Shown: positions 16,351-25,143 of the stretch, piece by piece
How positions within the stretch are numbered: the first letter of the stretch is position 1
How the letters are laid out: the number at the start of each line of letters is the position of its first letter
Assembly (NCBI GenBank): GCA_002281855.1
Contig: NCHQ01000005.1
Span: 186,001-250,000, forward strand
DNA: 64,000 bases
Direction: 5' to 3'
DNA from: Rhodospirillales bacterium 24-66-33
GTDB lineage: Bacteria; Pseudomonadota; Alphaproteobacteria; Reyranellales; Reyranellaceae
Program-made: the position numbers and the translations under genes
The notes under the pieces: model-generated
What the model was told of the DNA's origin: nothing
Seen by the model: the letters and a program-made list of their open reading frames with translations, nothing else
The model's database searches: none

Positions 16351-16459
16351 ACCTCACCCTGAGGAGCACCGCGAAGCGGTGCGTCTCGACGGGTGGGCAA
16401 CACCGAGACCGTGGCCGACCCTTCGAGACGCGCCCGGCGGGCGCTCCTCAGGGTGAGGT
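16351..16459. repeat. Long palindromic intergenic repeat, family A, copy 2
   Basis: Arms ACCTCACCCTGAGGAGC (from 16351) and GCTCCTCAGGGTGAGGT (to 16459) are perfect reverse complements. The inner GCGTCTCGACGGGTGGG and GACCCTTCGAGACGC pair imperfectly. It has the same plan as 6032-6143 with compensated arm changes (ATCC to ACCC on both sides), which argues that the hairpin itself is maintained. Confidence 0.9.
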
Positions 16460-16481
16460 AGATGGCTTGGTCGAGCGCTTT

Positions 16482-17141
16482 CTACAGCGCCTTCCGAAGC
16501 GTGAGATTGAAGCGGCGGCGTCCGGTCAGCGGATGCTCGCCGCTTTTCAATGTCAGTACGCCGTGATGGAACAGGCGGGACGGGCCGCCCCAGACGACCA
16601 CGTCGCCATGCTCCAGCGCGACCTTGCGGACGGGATCGCCGCGCTTCGGTCCGCCGAACTGGAAGGTGGCGGGCAGGCCCAGGGACACCGAGACGATGGG
16701 ATGGGCATAGTCGGCCTCGTCCTTGTCCTGGTGCAGCGACAGCTTCGTGCCGGGCTCGTAGCGGTTGATCAGGCAGGCGTCGGGAACGAAGTCTGCAAAC
16801 CCGGCTGCGGTCGCCGCTTCGTCAGCCAGCGCGAGGAAACCGGCGGGCATTGCTGGCCATGGCGCGCCGCTGTGTGGGTCGTGCGCCTGATAGCGGTAGC
16901 CCGTACGATCCGTGACCCAGCCGGCCGCACCGCAGTTGGTCATCGCCACCGACATCTCGAAGCCGCCGGGCGTCACCATGTGCCGGAACAGCGCCTGGGT
17001 CGCGATTTCCTCGACCGCCGCCAGCAGCGCGACATCACGCTTTCGTGCGAATCCGCGCAACACCGTCGCCCCGGGCGCCAGCGCCTCCTTTCCGCCATCC
17101 GCGTCGAACAGGCTTTGCTGCATCGTTCCGATATAGGGCAT
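16482..17141 (-). CDS. alkB: DNA oxidative demethylase AlkB
   Basis: A 219-residue 2-oxoglutarate/Fe(II) dioxygenase that removes alkyl groups (1-methyladenine, 3-methylcytosine) from DNA. The match to E. coli AlkB is close in MVTPGGFEMSVAMTNCGAAGW, NRYEPGTKLSLHQDKDE (iron ligands H and D), FQFGGPKRGDP, DVVVWGGPSRLFHHGV (second His ligand) and the final RRRFNLTLRKAL (2-OG Arg). The length is close to that of the E. coli enzyme (216). The start is ATG 17141, or possibly ATG 17123 (MQQSLFD), which aligns as well. It is divergent from the cytochrome c gene. No ada gene is next to it. Confidence 0.93.
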   Translation of the reverse strand: MPYIGTMQQSLFDADGGKEALAPGATVLRGFARKRDVALLAAVEEIATQALFRHMVTPGGFEMSVAMTNCGAAGWVTDRTGYRYQAHDPHSGAPWPAMPAGFLALADEAATAAGFADFVPDACLINRYEPGTKLSLHQDKDEADYAHPIVSVSLGLPATFQFGGPKRGDPVRKVALEHGDVVVWGGPSRLFHHGVLTLKSGEHPLTGRRRFNLTLRKAL

Positions 17142-17169
17142 CTCCCGCCGGAAGCATCAGGAGTAACGT

Positions 17170-17559
17170 ATGAAGAACTGGATCACCGCCGCCGCTGTGA
17201 TCGTCGCCGGAACGGCGACCGCGGCCGGCCCCGCCGCCGCGCAATCGGGCTCGGCCTCGAAGGGCCAGCGCGTCTTCAACACTCAATGCAAGTCGTGCCA
17301 CACGGTGGAGAAGGACGGGGCGCAGGTGACAGGCCCCAACCTGCACGGGCTGTTCGGCCGCAAGGCCGGCACCAGCGCGGGCTATGCCTATTCCGATGCG
17401 ATGAAGAATTCCGGCATCGTCTGGGACGAGTCGACGCTCGCCGAATACAATGGCGATCCCAAGGGCAAGGTGCCCGGCACCAAGATGCTCTACAACGGCG
17501 TGAAGAACGCCGGCCAGCTCGCCGACCTCGTCGCCTATCTCAAGGAAGCGACGAAGTAG
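17170..17559 (+). CDS. Periplasmic class I cytochrome c (c2 type)
   Basis: A 129-residue haem protein. The signal peptide MKNWITAAAVIVAGTATAAGPAAAQ is followed by the haem-binding motif NTQCKSCHTVEKDG (CxxCH). Next come TGPNLHGLFGRKAGTSAGYAYSDAMKN and PGTKMLYNGVKN, which carries the axial Met (TKM). This order is standard for small cytochrome c2/c550 electron carriers of the alphaproteobacterial respiratory chain. CAGGAG lies 8 bp before the ATG. It is convergent with the MFS gene, 5 bp apart. Confidence 0.95.
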   Translation: MKNWITAAAVIVAGTATAAGPAAAQSGSASKGQRVFNTQCKSCHTVEKDGAQVTGPNLHGLFGRKAGTSAGYAYSDAMKNSGIVWDESTLAEYNGDPKGKVPGTKMLYNGVKNAGQLADLVAYLKEATK

Positions 17560-17564
17560 GGCGC

Positions 17565-18770
17565 CTATGCGGTAAAACTGTCGCGCGCCCGCACGTAGGC
17601 GAAGGAGCCCAGGACGAGACCGGCAGCGAGCATGCCGAAGACCCAGCGATAGGCCGTGTCGCCGGCGCCGAAGGCTTCGACGATATAGCCCGCGCCGGCC
17701 GGCAGCACGGCGAGCCCGAGGCATTGCGCCATGTTGACGGTGGTGACGCCACGGCCGGCCAGCCGGTCGGGAAACAGCGCGCGGCCCTGCGCCACGATCA
17801 CCGTGCCATAGGCGCAGAAGAAGCAGAAGGCGATCAGCAGTGAGACCGCGAGCCAGAGCGGCGGATGAGACAGCGCCGCCAGGATCGCCAGCAGCACCAT
17901 GGAGATCGCCGCCCCGCCGAACACCACCCGCTTGCGCGAACGCAGCACGCGATCCATCGGCCCATAGGCCAGGATGCCCAGGATCTGCGCCACGCCCATG
18001 GCGAGCAGCACGTTGCCGCGGGTGACGCCATCGAGCTTGTGCACATCGTAGAGATAAGGACCGCCCCAGACGCCAAGCACCGTCAGCATGGTCGCATAGG
18101 CGAAGAAGTGCATGGAGAGGACCGGGCCAAGGCCAGGCGTCCGCCAGACTTCCCAGAGCCCGCGCAGGATCTGGACCGGCGTCTCCTTGGTGGCCTCGGG
18201 ACCGCGATACTCCGGCGGCCGGTCGCGCACGAAGATCATGAAGCCGACGGCCACCAGCAGTGTGACGGCGGCGAGACCCAGGAAGCCGGTGCGCCAGCCG
18301 ACCGTGGCCGCGATCCAGGCGAGGGGCGTCGCAGCCGCGAGGGTGCCGATGTTCGAGGCCGCGAACACCCAGGAGAGCCGTGTGGCGAGCTTCGCCGGCT
18401 CGAACCAGCGCGAGCACAGGAACACCACCGACATGAACGAGGCGGCGCAACCCACGCCTACGATGGTGCGCCCGCCGATCAGGTCCGCCGCGTCGCTCGC
18501 ATTGGCGATCCACAGCGAGCCCAGCATGGCGAGCAGGGACAGGGCGGCCACTGTGCGGCGCGCGCCGAACCGGTCGAACCACAGGCCCACGGGAATCTGC
18601 ACCGCGAACAACGCAAAGAAGAAGGCGCTGCCGGCCCAACCGAGCTGACGCGCGCTCAGATCGAGATCGCGCACGAGCTCCGGCGCGATCACGCTGTTCG
18701 ACACGCGATAGAACTGGCTGAGGCAGGTGACGGCGATCAGCAGGATGAGGAGGGGCAGTCTCGACGCCAT
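17565..18770 (-). CDS. MFS transporter
   Basis: A 401-residue membrane protein with 12 predicted hydrophobic segments starting at ATG 18770 (MASRLPLLILLIAV). The loop after helix 2 reads GLWFDRFGARRTVA, the MFS DRxGRR motif. The helix 4 region GGRTIVGVGCAASFMS matches the R-x-x-G-x-G motif A/B part. The second half has an analogous loop, YGPMDRVLRSRKRV. The substrate is not evident; similar carriers move organic acids or drugs. No partner enzymes lie in the same operon. Confidence 0.85.
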   Translation of the reverse strand: MASRLPLLILLIAVTCLSQFYRVSNSVIAPELVRDLDLSARQLGWAGSAFFFALFAVQIPVGLWFDRFGARRTVAALSLLAMLGSLWIANASDAADLIGGRTIVGVGCAASFMSVVFLCSRWFEPAKLATRLSWVFAASNIGTLAAATPLAWIAATVGWRTGFLGLAAVTLLVAVGFMIFVRDRPPEYRGPEATKETPVQILRGLWEVWRTPGLGPVLSMHFFAYATMLTVLGVWGGPYLYDVHKLDGVTRGNVLLAMGVAQILGILAYGPMDRVLRSRKRVVFGGAAISMVLLAILAALSHPPLWLAVSLLIAFCFFCAYGTVIVAQGRALFPDRLAGRGVTTVNMAQCLGLAVLPAGAGYIVEAFGAGDTAYRWVFGMLAAGLVLGSFAYVRARDSFTA

Positions 18771-18879
18771 GGGCGGGCTTGCTACCACGGATGCGGCGAA
18801 CATTCCTTCGGCGTGGACCGAAGGATGTTCTTGAGCAGGATGACCTTGGGCAGGAGCAACCACGGTCCAATAAACCCAT

Positions 18880-18999
18880 CGTCTCGACCGGAGCCCCGAA
18901 GGGGCGGAGTGGAGAGACTTTCGCTCTGCCAAAAGCTGGCAAATGGTGGAGAGAAGGTCTCCCCACTACGCCTCGCTGCGCGAGGCTCCGGTCGAGACG
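18880..18999. repeat. Long palindromic intergenic repeat, family B
   Basis: Outer arms CGTCTCGACCGGAGCC (18880-18895) and GGCTCCGGTCGAGACG (18984-18999) are perfect reverse complements. Further in, GGCGGAGTGGAGAGAC and GTCTCCCCACTACGCC pair with two mismatches. A separate short hairpin (AACATTCCTTCGG with CCGAAGGATGTT, 18799-18829) lies just before it. Together these fill most of the 293-bp gap 18771-19063; I see no gene there. Confidence 0.85.
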
Positions 19000-19063
19000 A
19001 CGGTGGAAGCCCTTGCCAGCCGGAAGGCTAACGCAGATGCGTTCGATGGCGTGGCGTATGCCG

Positions 19064-19633
19064 TTACTTGACGGCAGCGGCGGCCTTGGCCTGGCGGCAG
19101 GCGAGCGCCAGCGCCGCGCCGAGATCGCCGAGCAGCTTGCCCGTCATCTCGTCGGTGAGCTTGCCGTCGGCGAACTTGTTCTGCGCCTGGGCGATCATGA
19201 CCTCGGGCTTGTTGACCGGCCGGCCGTCGAGGAACACCAGCGTCTGGCGAAGCTGGTACTGGGCGCGCGCCGTGCCGAGGACACCCATCGAGGCGCCGAA
19301 CAGGGCGACCGGCTTGGCCGCGAAGGGCTGCGGGGTCATGCGCGACAGCCAGTCGATGGCGTTCTTCAGCACGCCCGAGATGCCGTAATTGTACTCCGGG
19401 CTGACGAGGACGATGCCGTCAGCCTCGAGCATGGCCTTCTGCGCCGCCTGCACCTTGTCGGGGAAGCCCTTGGCCTGGAGGTCGGCGTCGTAGAGCGGCC
19501 AGTCGCCGATCTCGATCGTGTCGCAGGAGGCGCCGGCCGGGAGCCGCTCGACGAAGGCGTGCAGCGACAGGCGGTTGAACGACGCCTTGCGCAGGCTGCC
19601 GCAGAACGCGACGAGTTTCAGGCTCTCGGACAT
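19064..19633 (-). CDS. NADPH-dependent FMN reductase (flavodoxin-like, ChrR/YieF type)
   Basis: This 189-residue flavoprotein begins MSESLKLVAFCGSLRKASFNRLSL, where GSLRKASFN is the FMN phosphate loop of the family. LVSPEYNYGISGVLKNAIDWLSR (about 80-100) is the second flavin motif (PEYNxxxxxxLKNAIDW), and KPVALFGASMGVLGTARAQYQLR is the third. The family reduces quinones, chromate, azo dyes or free flavin and protects against oxidants. ATG 19633 is chosen over longer in-frame extensions because the conserved start begins there. It is divergent from the IalB-like gene. Confidence 0.92.
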   Translation of the reverse strand: MSESLKLVAFCGSLRKASFNRLSLHAFVERLPAGASCDTIEIGDWPLYDADLQAKGFPDKVQAAQKAMLEADGIVLVSPEYNYGISGVLKNAIDWLSRMTPQPFAAKPVALFGASMGVLGTARAQYQLRQTLVFLDGRPVNKPEVMIAQAQNKFADGKLTDEMTGKLLGDLGAALALACRQAKAAAAVK

Positions 19634-19718
19634 GCAAAGGGTTCCTTTGTCAGCGTGGGCGCAGGCGGCTACATAGGTGGTCTTTGGAACGTTGGCAAAA
19701 GCGGGAGCAAGGCGACAG

Positions 19719-20192
19719 ATGATGCGATCCGTACTCGTGGCGGCCGGCGTTGCCGCCGCCGCAGTGACCCTTTCGCAGCTGGCTTCCGCGCAGGACCAGC
19801 CGCCCGACAAGTGGGTGACGTCCTGTACCATGGAGGGCGGCAAGGATTGCGGCGTGCAGGCGACGATCGACGGCAACAGCCTGCTCGGCCAGTTCCTCGT
19901 GATGCGCTACTCGGCGGCCTACAACAAGATCTCCGTTGTCGGCGACGGCCAGGGCGTGCGGGCCAGCATCCAGGTCGATTCCAACCCCTTCGTCTCGACC
20001 AGCATTTGCGGCCAGGGCATCTGCCAGTTCGACGAAGGCAAGTCGGCCGAGCTGCTGCAGCAGCTGCGCACGGGCTCGCAGATCCAGGTCCAGCTCCAGT
20101 TGCAGGACACGATGGCCGGGCCGTTCATGCAGACGCTTAAGGGGTTCGACGGCCAATTGCAGAGAGCTCTTGCAGCCCAGCGCGGGCCCTGA
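19719..20192 (+). CDS. Exported IalB-like small protein
   Basis: A 157-residue protein with signal MMRSVLVAAGVAAAAVTLSQLASAQ. The mature N-terminus DKWVTSCTMEGGKDCGVQATID resembles the W-x-x-x-C and second Cys of the invasion-associated locus B (IalB) family of alphaproteobacteria. Four Cys occur (SCTM, KDCG, SICG, GICQF), enough for two disulfides. The GGGAGCAAGG before ATG 19719 supports this start. IalB-like proteins are periplasmic or membrane-associated with poorly defined roles. The assignment is by pattern only and moderate. Confidence 0.55.
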   Translation: MMRSVLVAAGVAAAAVTLSQLASAQDQPPDKWVTSCTMEGGKDCGVQATIDGNSLLGQFLVMRYSAAYNKISVVGDGQGVRASIQVDSNPFVSTSICGQGICQFDEGKSAELLQQLRTGSQIQVQLQLQDTMAGPFMQTLKGFDGQLQRALAAQRGP

Positions 20193-20306
20193 CGTTAATG
20201 GTCGTCGTGTCGTGGTAGCCGTGCGCCACGCTGCGATGATGCGCAGCCCGCGCCCGCCGGCCGTGCGGGCGCAACTCAACCGGCCGGCATCATCGGAGGG
20301 ACGTTC

Positions 20307-20738
20307 ATGACCACGATTTTCCGCAGGAGCCTCGTCGGGCTGGCAGCCGTTGCGACATTGGCTGCCGCGCCGGCCTTCGCCGAGATGCAGACCTACAAGG
20401 CCACGTTGAACGGCGCGAGCCAGGTGCCGCCGGTCACCACCAAGGGCACAGGCGCCCTCACGGCGACCTACGACACGGCCACCAAGAAGCTCACCTGGTC
20501 CGTAACCTATGCCGACCTGAGCGGTCCGCCCACGGCCGCGCATTTCCATGGGCCTGCGGCCGCCGGCGCCAATGCCGGCGTCGCCATCCCGCAGAAGGAC
20601 GGTCTCGCCAGCCCGATGAAGGGTGAGGCGACCCTGACCGACGCCCAGGCCGCCGACCTCACGGCCGGCCGCTGGTACTTCAACATCCACACCGACGCCA
20701 ACAAGGGCGGCGAGATCCGCGGTCAGGTCGTGAAGTAG
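20307..20738 (+). CDS. Exported CHRD-domain protein
   Basis: This 143-residue protein has a clear Sec signal (MTTIFRRSLVGLAAVATLAAAPAFA) and then a single CHRD domain filling the rest. The diagnostic elements are YKATLNGASQVPPVTTKGTG at the start, AHFHGPAAAGANAGVAI in the middle and RWYFNIHTDANKGGEIRGQV at the end. CHRD is named after chordin; bacterial versions are small exported beta-sandwich proteins of unknown function. A GGAGGG site precedes the ATG. The gene stands alone between the IalB-like gene and a convergent GNAT. Confidence 0.92.
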   Translation: MTTIFRRSLVGLAAVATLAAAPAFAEMQTYKATLNGASQVPPVTTKGTGALTATYDTATKKLTWSVTYADLSGPPTAAHFHGPAAAGANAGVAIPQKDGLASPMKGEATLTDAQAADLTAGRWYFNIHTDANKGGEIRGQVVK

Positions 20739-20750
20739 GTCGGGCCGTTC

Positions 20751-21152
20751 CTACTGCTGCCGACGATACAGGAAGCAGTTGTCGGCCTTGGGCATCTTGA
20801 TGCCCTCGTAATAGGTCATCGCCGTCGGCGCGGAGAGGAGCAGGGTGGTCGTGTTCGGGCCACCCGCTTCGGTGCGGGTCATCTCGATCAGGCGACGGCC
20901 GATTCCCTGGCCCTGGCAGGCCTTGTCGACCGCGAGATCCGACAGATAGCAGCAGAAGCAGAAATCGGTGAGCGAGCGGGCGAAGCCCACCAGCTTGCCG
21001 TCCTGACGCGCGGTCAGGATCAGGTTGGCCTGCTTCAGCATCTGCTCGATGCGGGGACGGTCGGTGATGGGTCGGTTCAGGCCCGACTTGGCGACAACGT
21101 CGATATATTCGTCGGCGCCGAGATCGTCCTCGCGGGCGTAGATCGTGTTCAT
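20751..21152 (-). CDS. GNAT-family N-acetyltransferase
   Basis: A 133-residue acetyltransferase. CYLSDLAVDKACQGQGIGRRLIEM is the acetyl-CoA motif A (V-x-x-x-x-Q-G-x-G-x-x-L). The C-terminus with APTAMTYYEGIKMPKADNCFLY is the usual Y-x-x-x-G-F/I segment. The ATG at 21152 overlaps the stop of the upstream hydrolase as ATGA, with GAGGAG 9 bp before it; an ATG four codons earlier sits too close to that site. The acceptor is unknown. Translational coupling to the alpha/beta hydrolase suggests co-expression. Confidence 0.88.
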   Translation of the reverse strand: MNTIYAREDDLGADEYIDVVAKSGLNRPITDRPRIEQMLKQANLILTARQDGKLVGFARSLTDFCFCCYLSDLAVDKACQGQGIGRRLIEMTRTEAGGPNTTTLLLSAPTAMTYYEGIKMPKADNCFLYRRQQ

Positions 21153-21847
21153 TGCGTCAGCCATCTCCTCAGGGCGGCCGAGACCTCGGCCGGCTTCTCC
21201 AGTGGGGTCATATGTCCGGACTCGTCGATGACCTCGAGGCGGGCGTTGGCGATGTCGCTGGCCATCTCCTGCGCGCGCGGCAGGGGCGTGACGAGGTCCT
21301 CGCGGCCCACGATCACGAGCGTGGGCATCTCGATCTCGACCAGGAGTGGACGGCTGTCGGCGCGACCGAGGATCGCCTGTTGCTGGCGCACGAACCCGTC
21401 GCCCCCGATGTCGCACGCCATGTCGAAGAGCGGCTGCGTGATGCTCTCGTCGCTGACCCTCGACGGATGGACGAGTTGTGGCAGCAGGGTCGGGTGAATG
21501 CCGTGGAAGCGGCCGATCTGTGTCTGCTCGATGAAGCCGCGCCGCCGTGCGGCCGTCTCGGGCGAATCGGGGGCAGCCTGGGTGTCGATCAGGGCAATGC
21601 GCTCGACCCGCTCCGGCGCGCGACGGAGGATCTCGAAGGCGACGTAGCCGCCCATCGAGAAGCCGCACAGGGCAAAAGTCGGCGGTGCCGCGGCCAGTGC
21701 AGCCTCTGCCATCGCCGCCATCGTGTCGTGGTGCCAGAGCTCGGGAATGGTGAAGGAGGCGACGTCCGCCAGCGCTTCGACCTGCGGGGCGAAGACGCGG
21801 CGCGTGTTGAGCAGGCCCGGCAGCAGCAGGAGCGGAGAACGCGGCAT
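21149..21847 (-). CDS. Alpha/beta hydrolase
   Basis: A 232-residue hydrolase with a complete catalytic set: LLLLPGLLNTRRVF (HG-type oxyanion loop), nucleophile Ser in ALCGFSMGGYVAFE (about 84), Asp in LVIVGREDLVTPL (about 186) and His in VIDESGHMTPLEKP (about 212). The small size and short cap suit esterases or carboxymethyl/acyl hydrolases of the MhpC-like group. It lies directly downstream of kup (11 bp) and its end overlaps the GNAT gene by 4 bp, so kup-hydrolase-GNAT may form one transcript. Substrate unknown. Confidence 0.9.
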   Translation of the reverse strand: MPRSPLLLLPGLLNTRRVFAPQVEALADVASFTIPELWHHDTMAAMAEAALAAAPPTFALCGFSMGGYVAFEILRRAPERVERIALIDTQAAPDSPETAARRRGFIEQTQIGRFHGIHPTLLPQLVHPSRVSDESITQPLFDMACDIGGDGFVRQQQAILGRADSRPLLVEIEMPTLVIVGREDLVTPLPRAQEMASDIANARLEVIDESGHMTPLEKPAEVSAALRRWLTQ

Positions 21848-21858
21848 GGCGGGCGGCC

Positions 21859-23787
21859 TCAGATCTGGATCTGGTTGCCGAGCTCGATAGCGCGGTTGGG
21901 CGGGATACGGAAGAAGGTCTTGGTGGCTGAGGCCGAATGGGAGAGCGAGATGAACCAGTCGCGGCGCCAGCGTCCGAGCCTGGAATGCTGCGACGGCACC
22001 AGGGTTTCGCGGCCGAGGAAGAACGAGGTCTCCATCTCGTCGTAGGCGATGCCGTGGGGACGGCAGGCCCGCAGCGCCTCGGGAATGTCGGGCTGTTCGG
22101 TGAAACCGTAATGGGCGATCACCGTATGGAAGCCCTTGCCCAGCCGCTCGACCTCGACGCGGTTGGCGTCGGACACGACGGGCACGTCCATCGTATCGAC
22201 CTGCAGGATGATGATGCGCTCGTGCAGGACCTTGTTGTGCTTAAGATTGTGCAGGAAGGCGGCCGGGGTGTGGCTGGCATCGGCGGTCAGGAAGACGGCG
22301 GTGCCGGCGACGCGATCCGGTGCGCGCTCCATGCGCTCGAGGAACTGCTTCAGCGGCAAAGAGCCCTCGCTCAGCTCCGTCGCGACGATCTTGCGGCCGC
22401 GCCGCCAGGTCGTGATCGTGAAGTAGATGAGGAAGGCCACGATCAACGGCAGCCAGCCGCCATCGGGGATTTTGAGCGCGTTGGCGATGAAGAAGGCGAG
22501 GTCGGGGATGGCGAGGAAGCCGAATACCGCCGCGGCCAGCGGCCAGGCCCAACGCCAGACCAGGATCGCGACCGCCATGGCGAGCGCCGCATCGACCAGC
22601 ATCGCGCCGGTCACGGCGAGGCCATAGGCGCCGGCCAGCGATCCGGACGATCCGAAGCCGACCACGAGGGCGATGATGCAGGACATCAACAGCCAGTTCA
22701 CCCTCGGGATGTAGATCTGGCCGATCGCGGTTTCGGACGTGTGGTGGATCTCCATGCGCGGCAGATAGCCGAGCTGGATCGCCTGCCGGGTCAGCGAGAA
22801 CACGCCGGTGATCACCGCCTGCGAGGCGATCACGGTCGCCAGCGTGGAGAGGACCACCAGGAAGATGATGTAGTCGTTCGGCACCAGCTCGAAGAAGACC
22901 TGATGGATGATGGCCGGGTTCTCGATGATGAGCGCCCCCTGGCCGAAGTAGTTCAGCAGGAGCCCCGGCATGACGATGCCGAACCAGCCGATCCGGATCG
23001 GCTTGCGGCCGAAATGGCCCATGTCGGCGTAGAGCGCCTCCGCTCCCGTGACGGCCAGCACGATCGAACCGAAGGCCCAGAAGATGCCGAATCCCTGGTC
23101 GGTGACCAGATAGTAGGCATGGATCGGGTTGATCGCCTCCAGCACCACCGGGTTTTTCGCGATCTGCCACGCCCCGAGGACGCCCAGGACCAGAAACCAG
23201 ACGAACATGACCGGGCCGAACAGCCGGCCAACGTCGGCCGTGCCCCGGGCCTGCAGCATGAAGAGGCCGACCAGGATGACGAGGGCGAGGGGGATGACGA
23301 ACGGCGTGAAGGCGGGGGTTACCGCCGAGAGACCCTCGACGGCGCTCATCACCGAGATCGCCGGCGTGATCATGGCGTCGCCGTAGAACAGGGCGAGGCC
23401 GATCACGGCCAGGACGATGATGCCGATCCGGACCTTCGGGGCCCTTCCGTTCAGCCCGCGGGACGCCAGGGTGGCCAGCGCCAGCACGCCGCCTTCGCCC
23501 TTGTTGTCGGCGCGCATGATGAGCGCGACGTATTTGATCGTGACGGTGAGCGTGACCGCCCAGAACAGCATGGAGAGGACGCCGAACACATGTTCGGGCG
23601 TCGGTGCCATGCCGCTGCCGTGCAGGAAAGTTTCGCGTAGCGCGTAGAGCGGACTGGTGCCGATGTCGCCGAAGACGACGCCCAGCGCGCCGACGACGAG
23701 CGCCGTTCCCGCCGGATGGTGCGGGGCGGTCGGGGCCGGCGCGGCGTCGGCGCTGGTCTGGGTCTGGGAGGGTTCGGCTGGGGCCAT
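21859..23787 (-). CDS. kup: KUP-family potassium uptake transporter
   Basis: A 642-residue K+/H+ symporter of the inner membrane. The N-terminus ALGVVFGDIGTSPLYALRETF is the KUP family signature. About 12 hydrophobic segments follow to residue 455, with ADNKGEGGVLALATL and YADMGHFGRKPIRIGWF (conserved in KUP). A soluble C-terminal domain with LKHNKVLHERIIILQV ends at about 640. The length is normal (E. coli Kup 622). It starts at ATG 23787 and lies divergent from the P450 gene, which starts 157 bp away. Kup usually works under low pH or hyperosmotic stress. Confidence 0.96.
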   Translation of the reverse strand: MAPAEPSQTQTSADAAPAPTAPHHPAGTALVVGALGVVFGDIGTSPLYALRETFLHGSGMAPTPEHVFGVLSMLFWAVTLTVTIKYVALIMRADNKGEGGVLALATLASRGLNGRAPKVRIGIIVLAVIGLALFYGDAMITPAISVMSAVEGLSAVTPAFTPFVIPLALVILVGLFMLQARGTADVGRLFGPVMFVWFLVLGVLGAWQIAKNPVVLEAINPIHAYYLVTDQGFGIFWAFGSIVLAVTGAEALYADMGHFGRKPIRIGWFGIVMPGLLLNYFGQGALIIENPAIIHQVFFELVPNDYIIFLVVLSTLATVIASQAVITGVFSLTRQAIQLGYLPRMEIHHTSETAIGQIYIPRVNWLLMSCIIALVVGFGSSGSLAGAYGLAVTGAMLVDAALAMAVAILVWRWAWPLAAAVFGFLAIPDLAFFIANALKIPDGGWLPLIVAFLIYFTITTWRRGRKIVATELSEGSLPLKQFLERMERAPDRVAGTAVFLTADASHTPAAFLHNLKHNKVLHERIIILQVDTMDVPVVSDANRVEVERLGKGFHTVIAHYGFTEQPDIPEALRACRPHGIAYDEMETSFFLGRETLVPSQHSRLGRWRRDWFISLSHSASATKTFFRIPPNRAIELGNQIQI

Positions 23788-23943
23788 GATGTACGAACGC
23801 CGCCTGGGAGGCGGCGCGGCGAGGGTTTGCGCCGCCGCATCGGCACTGTCAACGCGCCAAATCGAGGGAACCGGCGACTAATCCCCTTGACTTGCACAGG
23901 CTATGCGAGCCGCCTTGAGAAAACGGGGAAAAGGAAGCGCGCC

Positions 23944-25143
23944 ATGCCTGTCGATGTCAGCCAGCCGCGTCTGTATCGGGAGGACGCCTGGCGCCTTCCT
24001 TTCGAGCGCCTGCGCCGGGAAGACCCGGTCCATTACCATGCCAAAACCCCATTCGGGCCCTACTGGTCGGTCACGCGCTACGCTGACATCATGAAGGTCG
24101 AACTCGACCCGGCGACCTATTCCTCGGCCTCCGAGCTGGGCGGCATCCAGATCGCCGACCAGCCGCAGGGGGAGGAACTGCCCAACTTCATCCGCATGGA
24201 CCCGCCGCGCCACACCGCCCAGCGCAGGACCGTGGCGCCGATCGTGGCCCCGTCGAACCTCGCCAACATGGAAGGGCTCATCCGCCAACGCACCGCCCAG
24301 GTGCTCGACGGGCTGCCGCGTGGCGAGACCTTCGATTGGGCGGACCGGGTCTCGACCGAACTCACAGCCATGATGCTGGCGACCCTCTTCGACTTTCCAC
24401 AGGCAGACCGCCGCAAGCTGACGCACTGGTCCGATGTGGCCATCTGCAACATCGAGGCCGAGGACGCGGTCGTGAAGACCAACGCCGAACGTATGGCGGA
24501 ACTCGGACACATGGCCGAGACCATGGCGGCGCTCTGGCAGGTGCGCGCGGCGCAACCACCGACCTTCGACCTGATCTCGATGATGGCGCACAGCGACGCC
24601 ACACGGAACATGCCGACCCGCGAGTTCATCGGGAACTTCGCGCTGCTGATCGTGGGCGGCAACGACACGACGCGCAATTCGATGAGCGCCGGCCTGATGG
24701 CGATGCTCGACAACCCGGGCGAGGTCGAGAAGGTGAAGGCCGATCCCGCGCTGATGCCGAGCCTGGTGTCGGAGACAATTCGCTGGGCGACGCCCGTGAT
24801 CCATATGCGAAGAACTGCACGCCGGGATTGCGAGCTTGGCGGCAAGCAAATCCGGGCCGGGGACAAGGTGGTGATGTGGTACGTCTCGGGCAATCGCGAC
24901 GATGCGGCGATCGAGGAGCCCGAACGCTTCCTCGTGGGCCGGCCAAAGGCGCGCCAGCATCTCGCCTTCGGCGCCGGCATCCATCGCTGCGTCGGCGACC
25001 GCCTGGCCGAGATGCAGATCCGGATCCTCTGGGAGGAGCTGCTGAAACGCGACCTCGAGATCGAAGTCGTCGGGCCGCCGGTGCGCCTCTACTCCAACTT
25101 CATCCGCGGCATCCGCTCGCTGCCCGTCAGGATTCGCGCCTGA
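23944..25143 (+). CDS. Cytochrome P450
   Basis: A 399-residue haem-thiolate monooxygenase of the soluble bacterial class. The I-helix oxygen motif is LLIVGGNDTTRNSMSAGL (about 238), the ExxR of the K-helix is in LVSETIRWATPV (about 278), and the haem loop is HLAFGAGIHRCVGDRLAE (about 340-357, Cys ligand). FIRMDPPRHTAQRR is the C-helix region. No membrane anchor is present, so a ferredoxin and reductase from elsewhere would supply electrons. These class I P450s often hydroxylate steroids, terpenes or fatty acids. Its 3' end overlaps the convergent aldolase by 17 bp. Confidence 0.95.
   Translation: MPVDVSQPRLYREDAWRLPFERLRREDPVHYHAKTPFGPYWSVTRYADIMKVELDPATYSSASELGGIQIADQPQGEELPNFIRMDPPRHTAQRRTVAPIVAPSNLANMEGLIRQRTAQVLDGLPRGETFDWADRVSTELTAMMLATLFDFPQADRRKLTHWSDVAICNIEAEDAVVKTNAERMAELGHMAETMAALWQVRAAQPPTFDLISMMAHSDATRNMPTREFIGNFALLIVGGNDTTRNSMSAGLMAMLDNPGEVEKVKADPALMPSLVSETIRWATPVIHMRRTARRDCELGGKQIRAGDKVVMWYVSGNRDDAAIEEPERFLVGRPKARQHLAFGAGIHRCVGDRLAEMQIRILWEELLKRDLEIEVVGPPVRLYSNFIRGIRSLPVRIRA

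Noticed and set aside
21937..23640. A 567-residue plus-strand frame opposite kup
   Set aside because: Composition (Arg/Gly/His/Asp-rich, with runs such as DDDAD) is that of an antisense shadow; kup covers the region.
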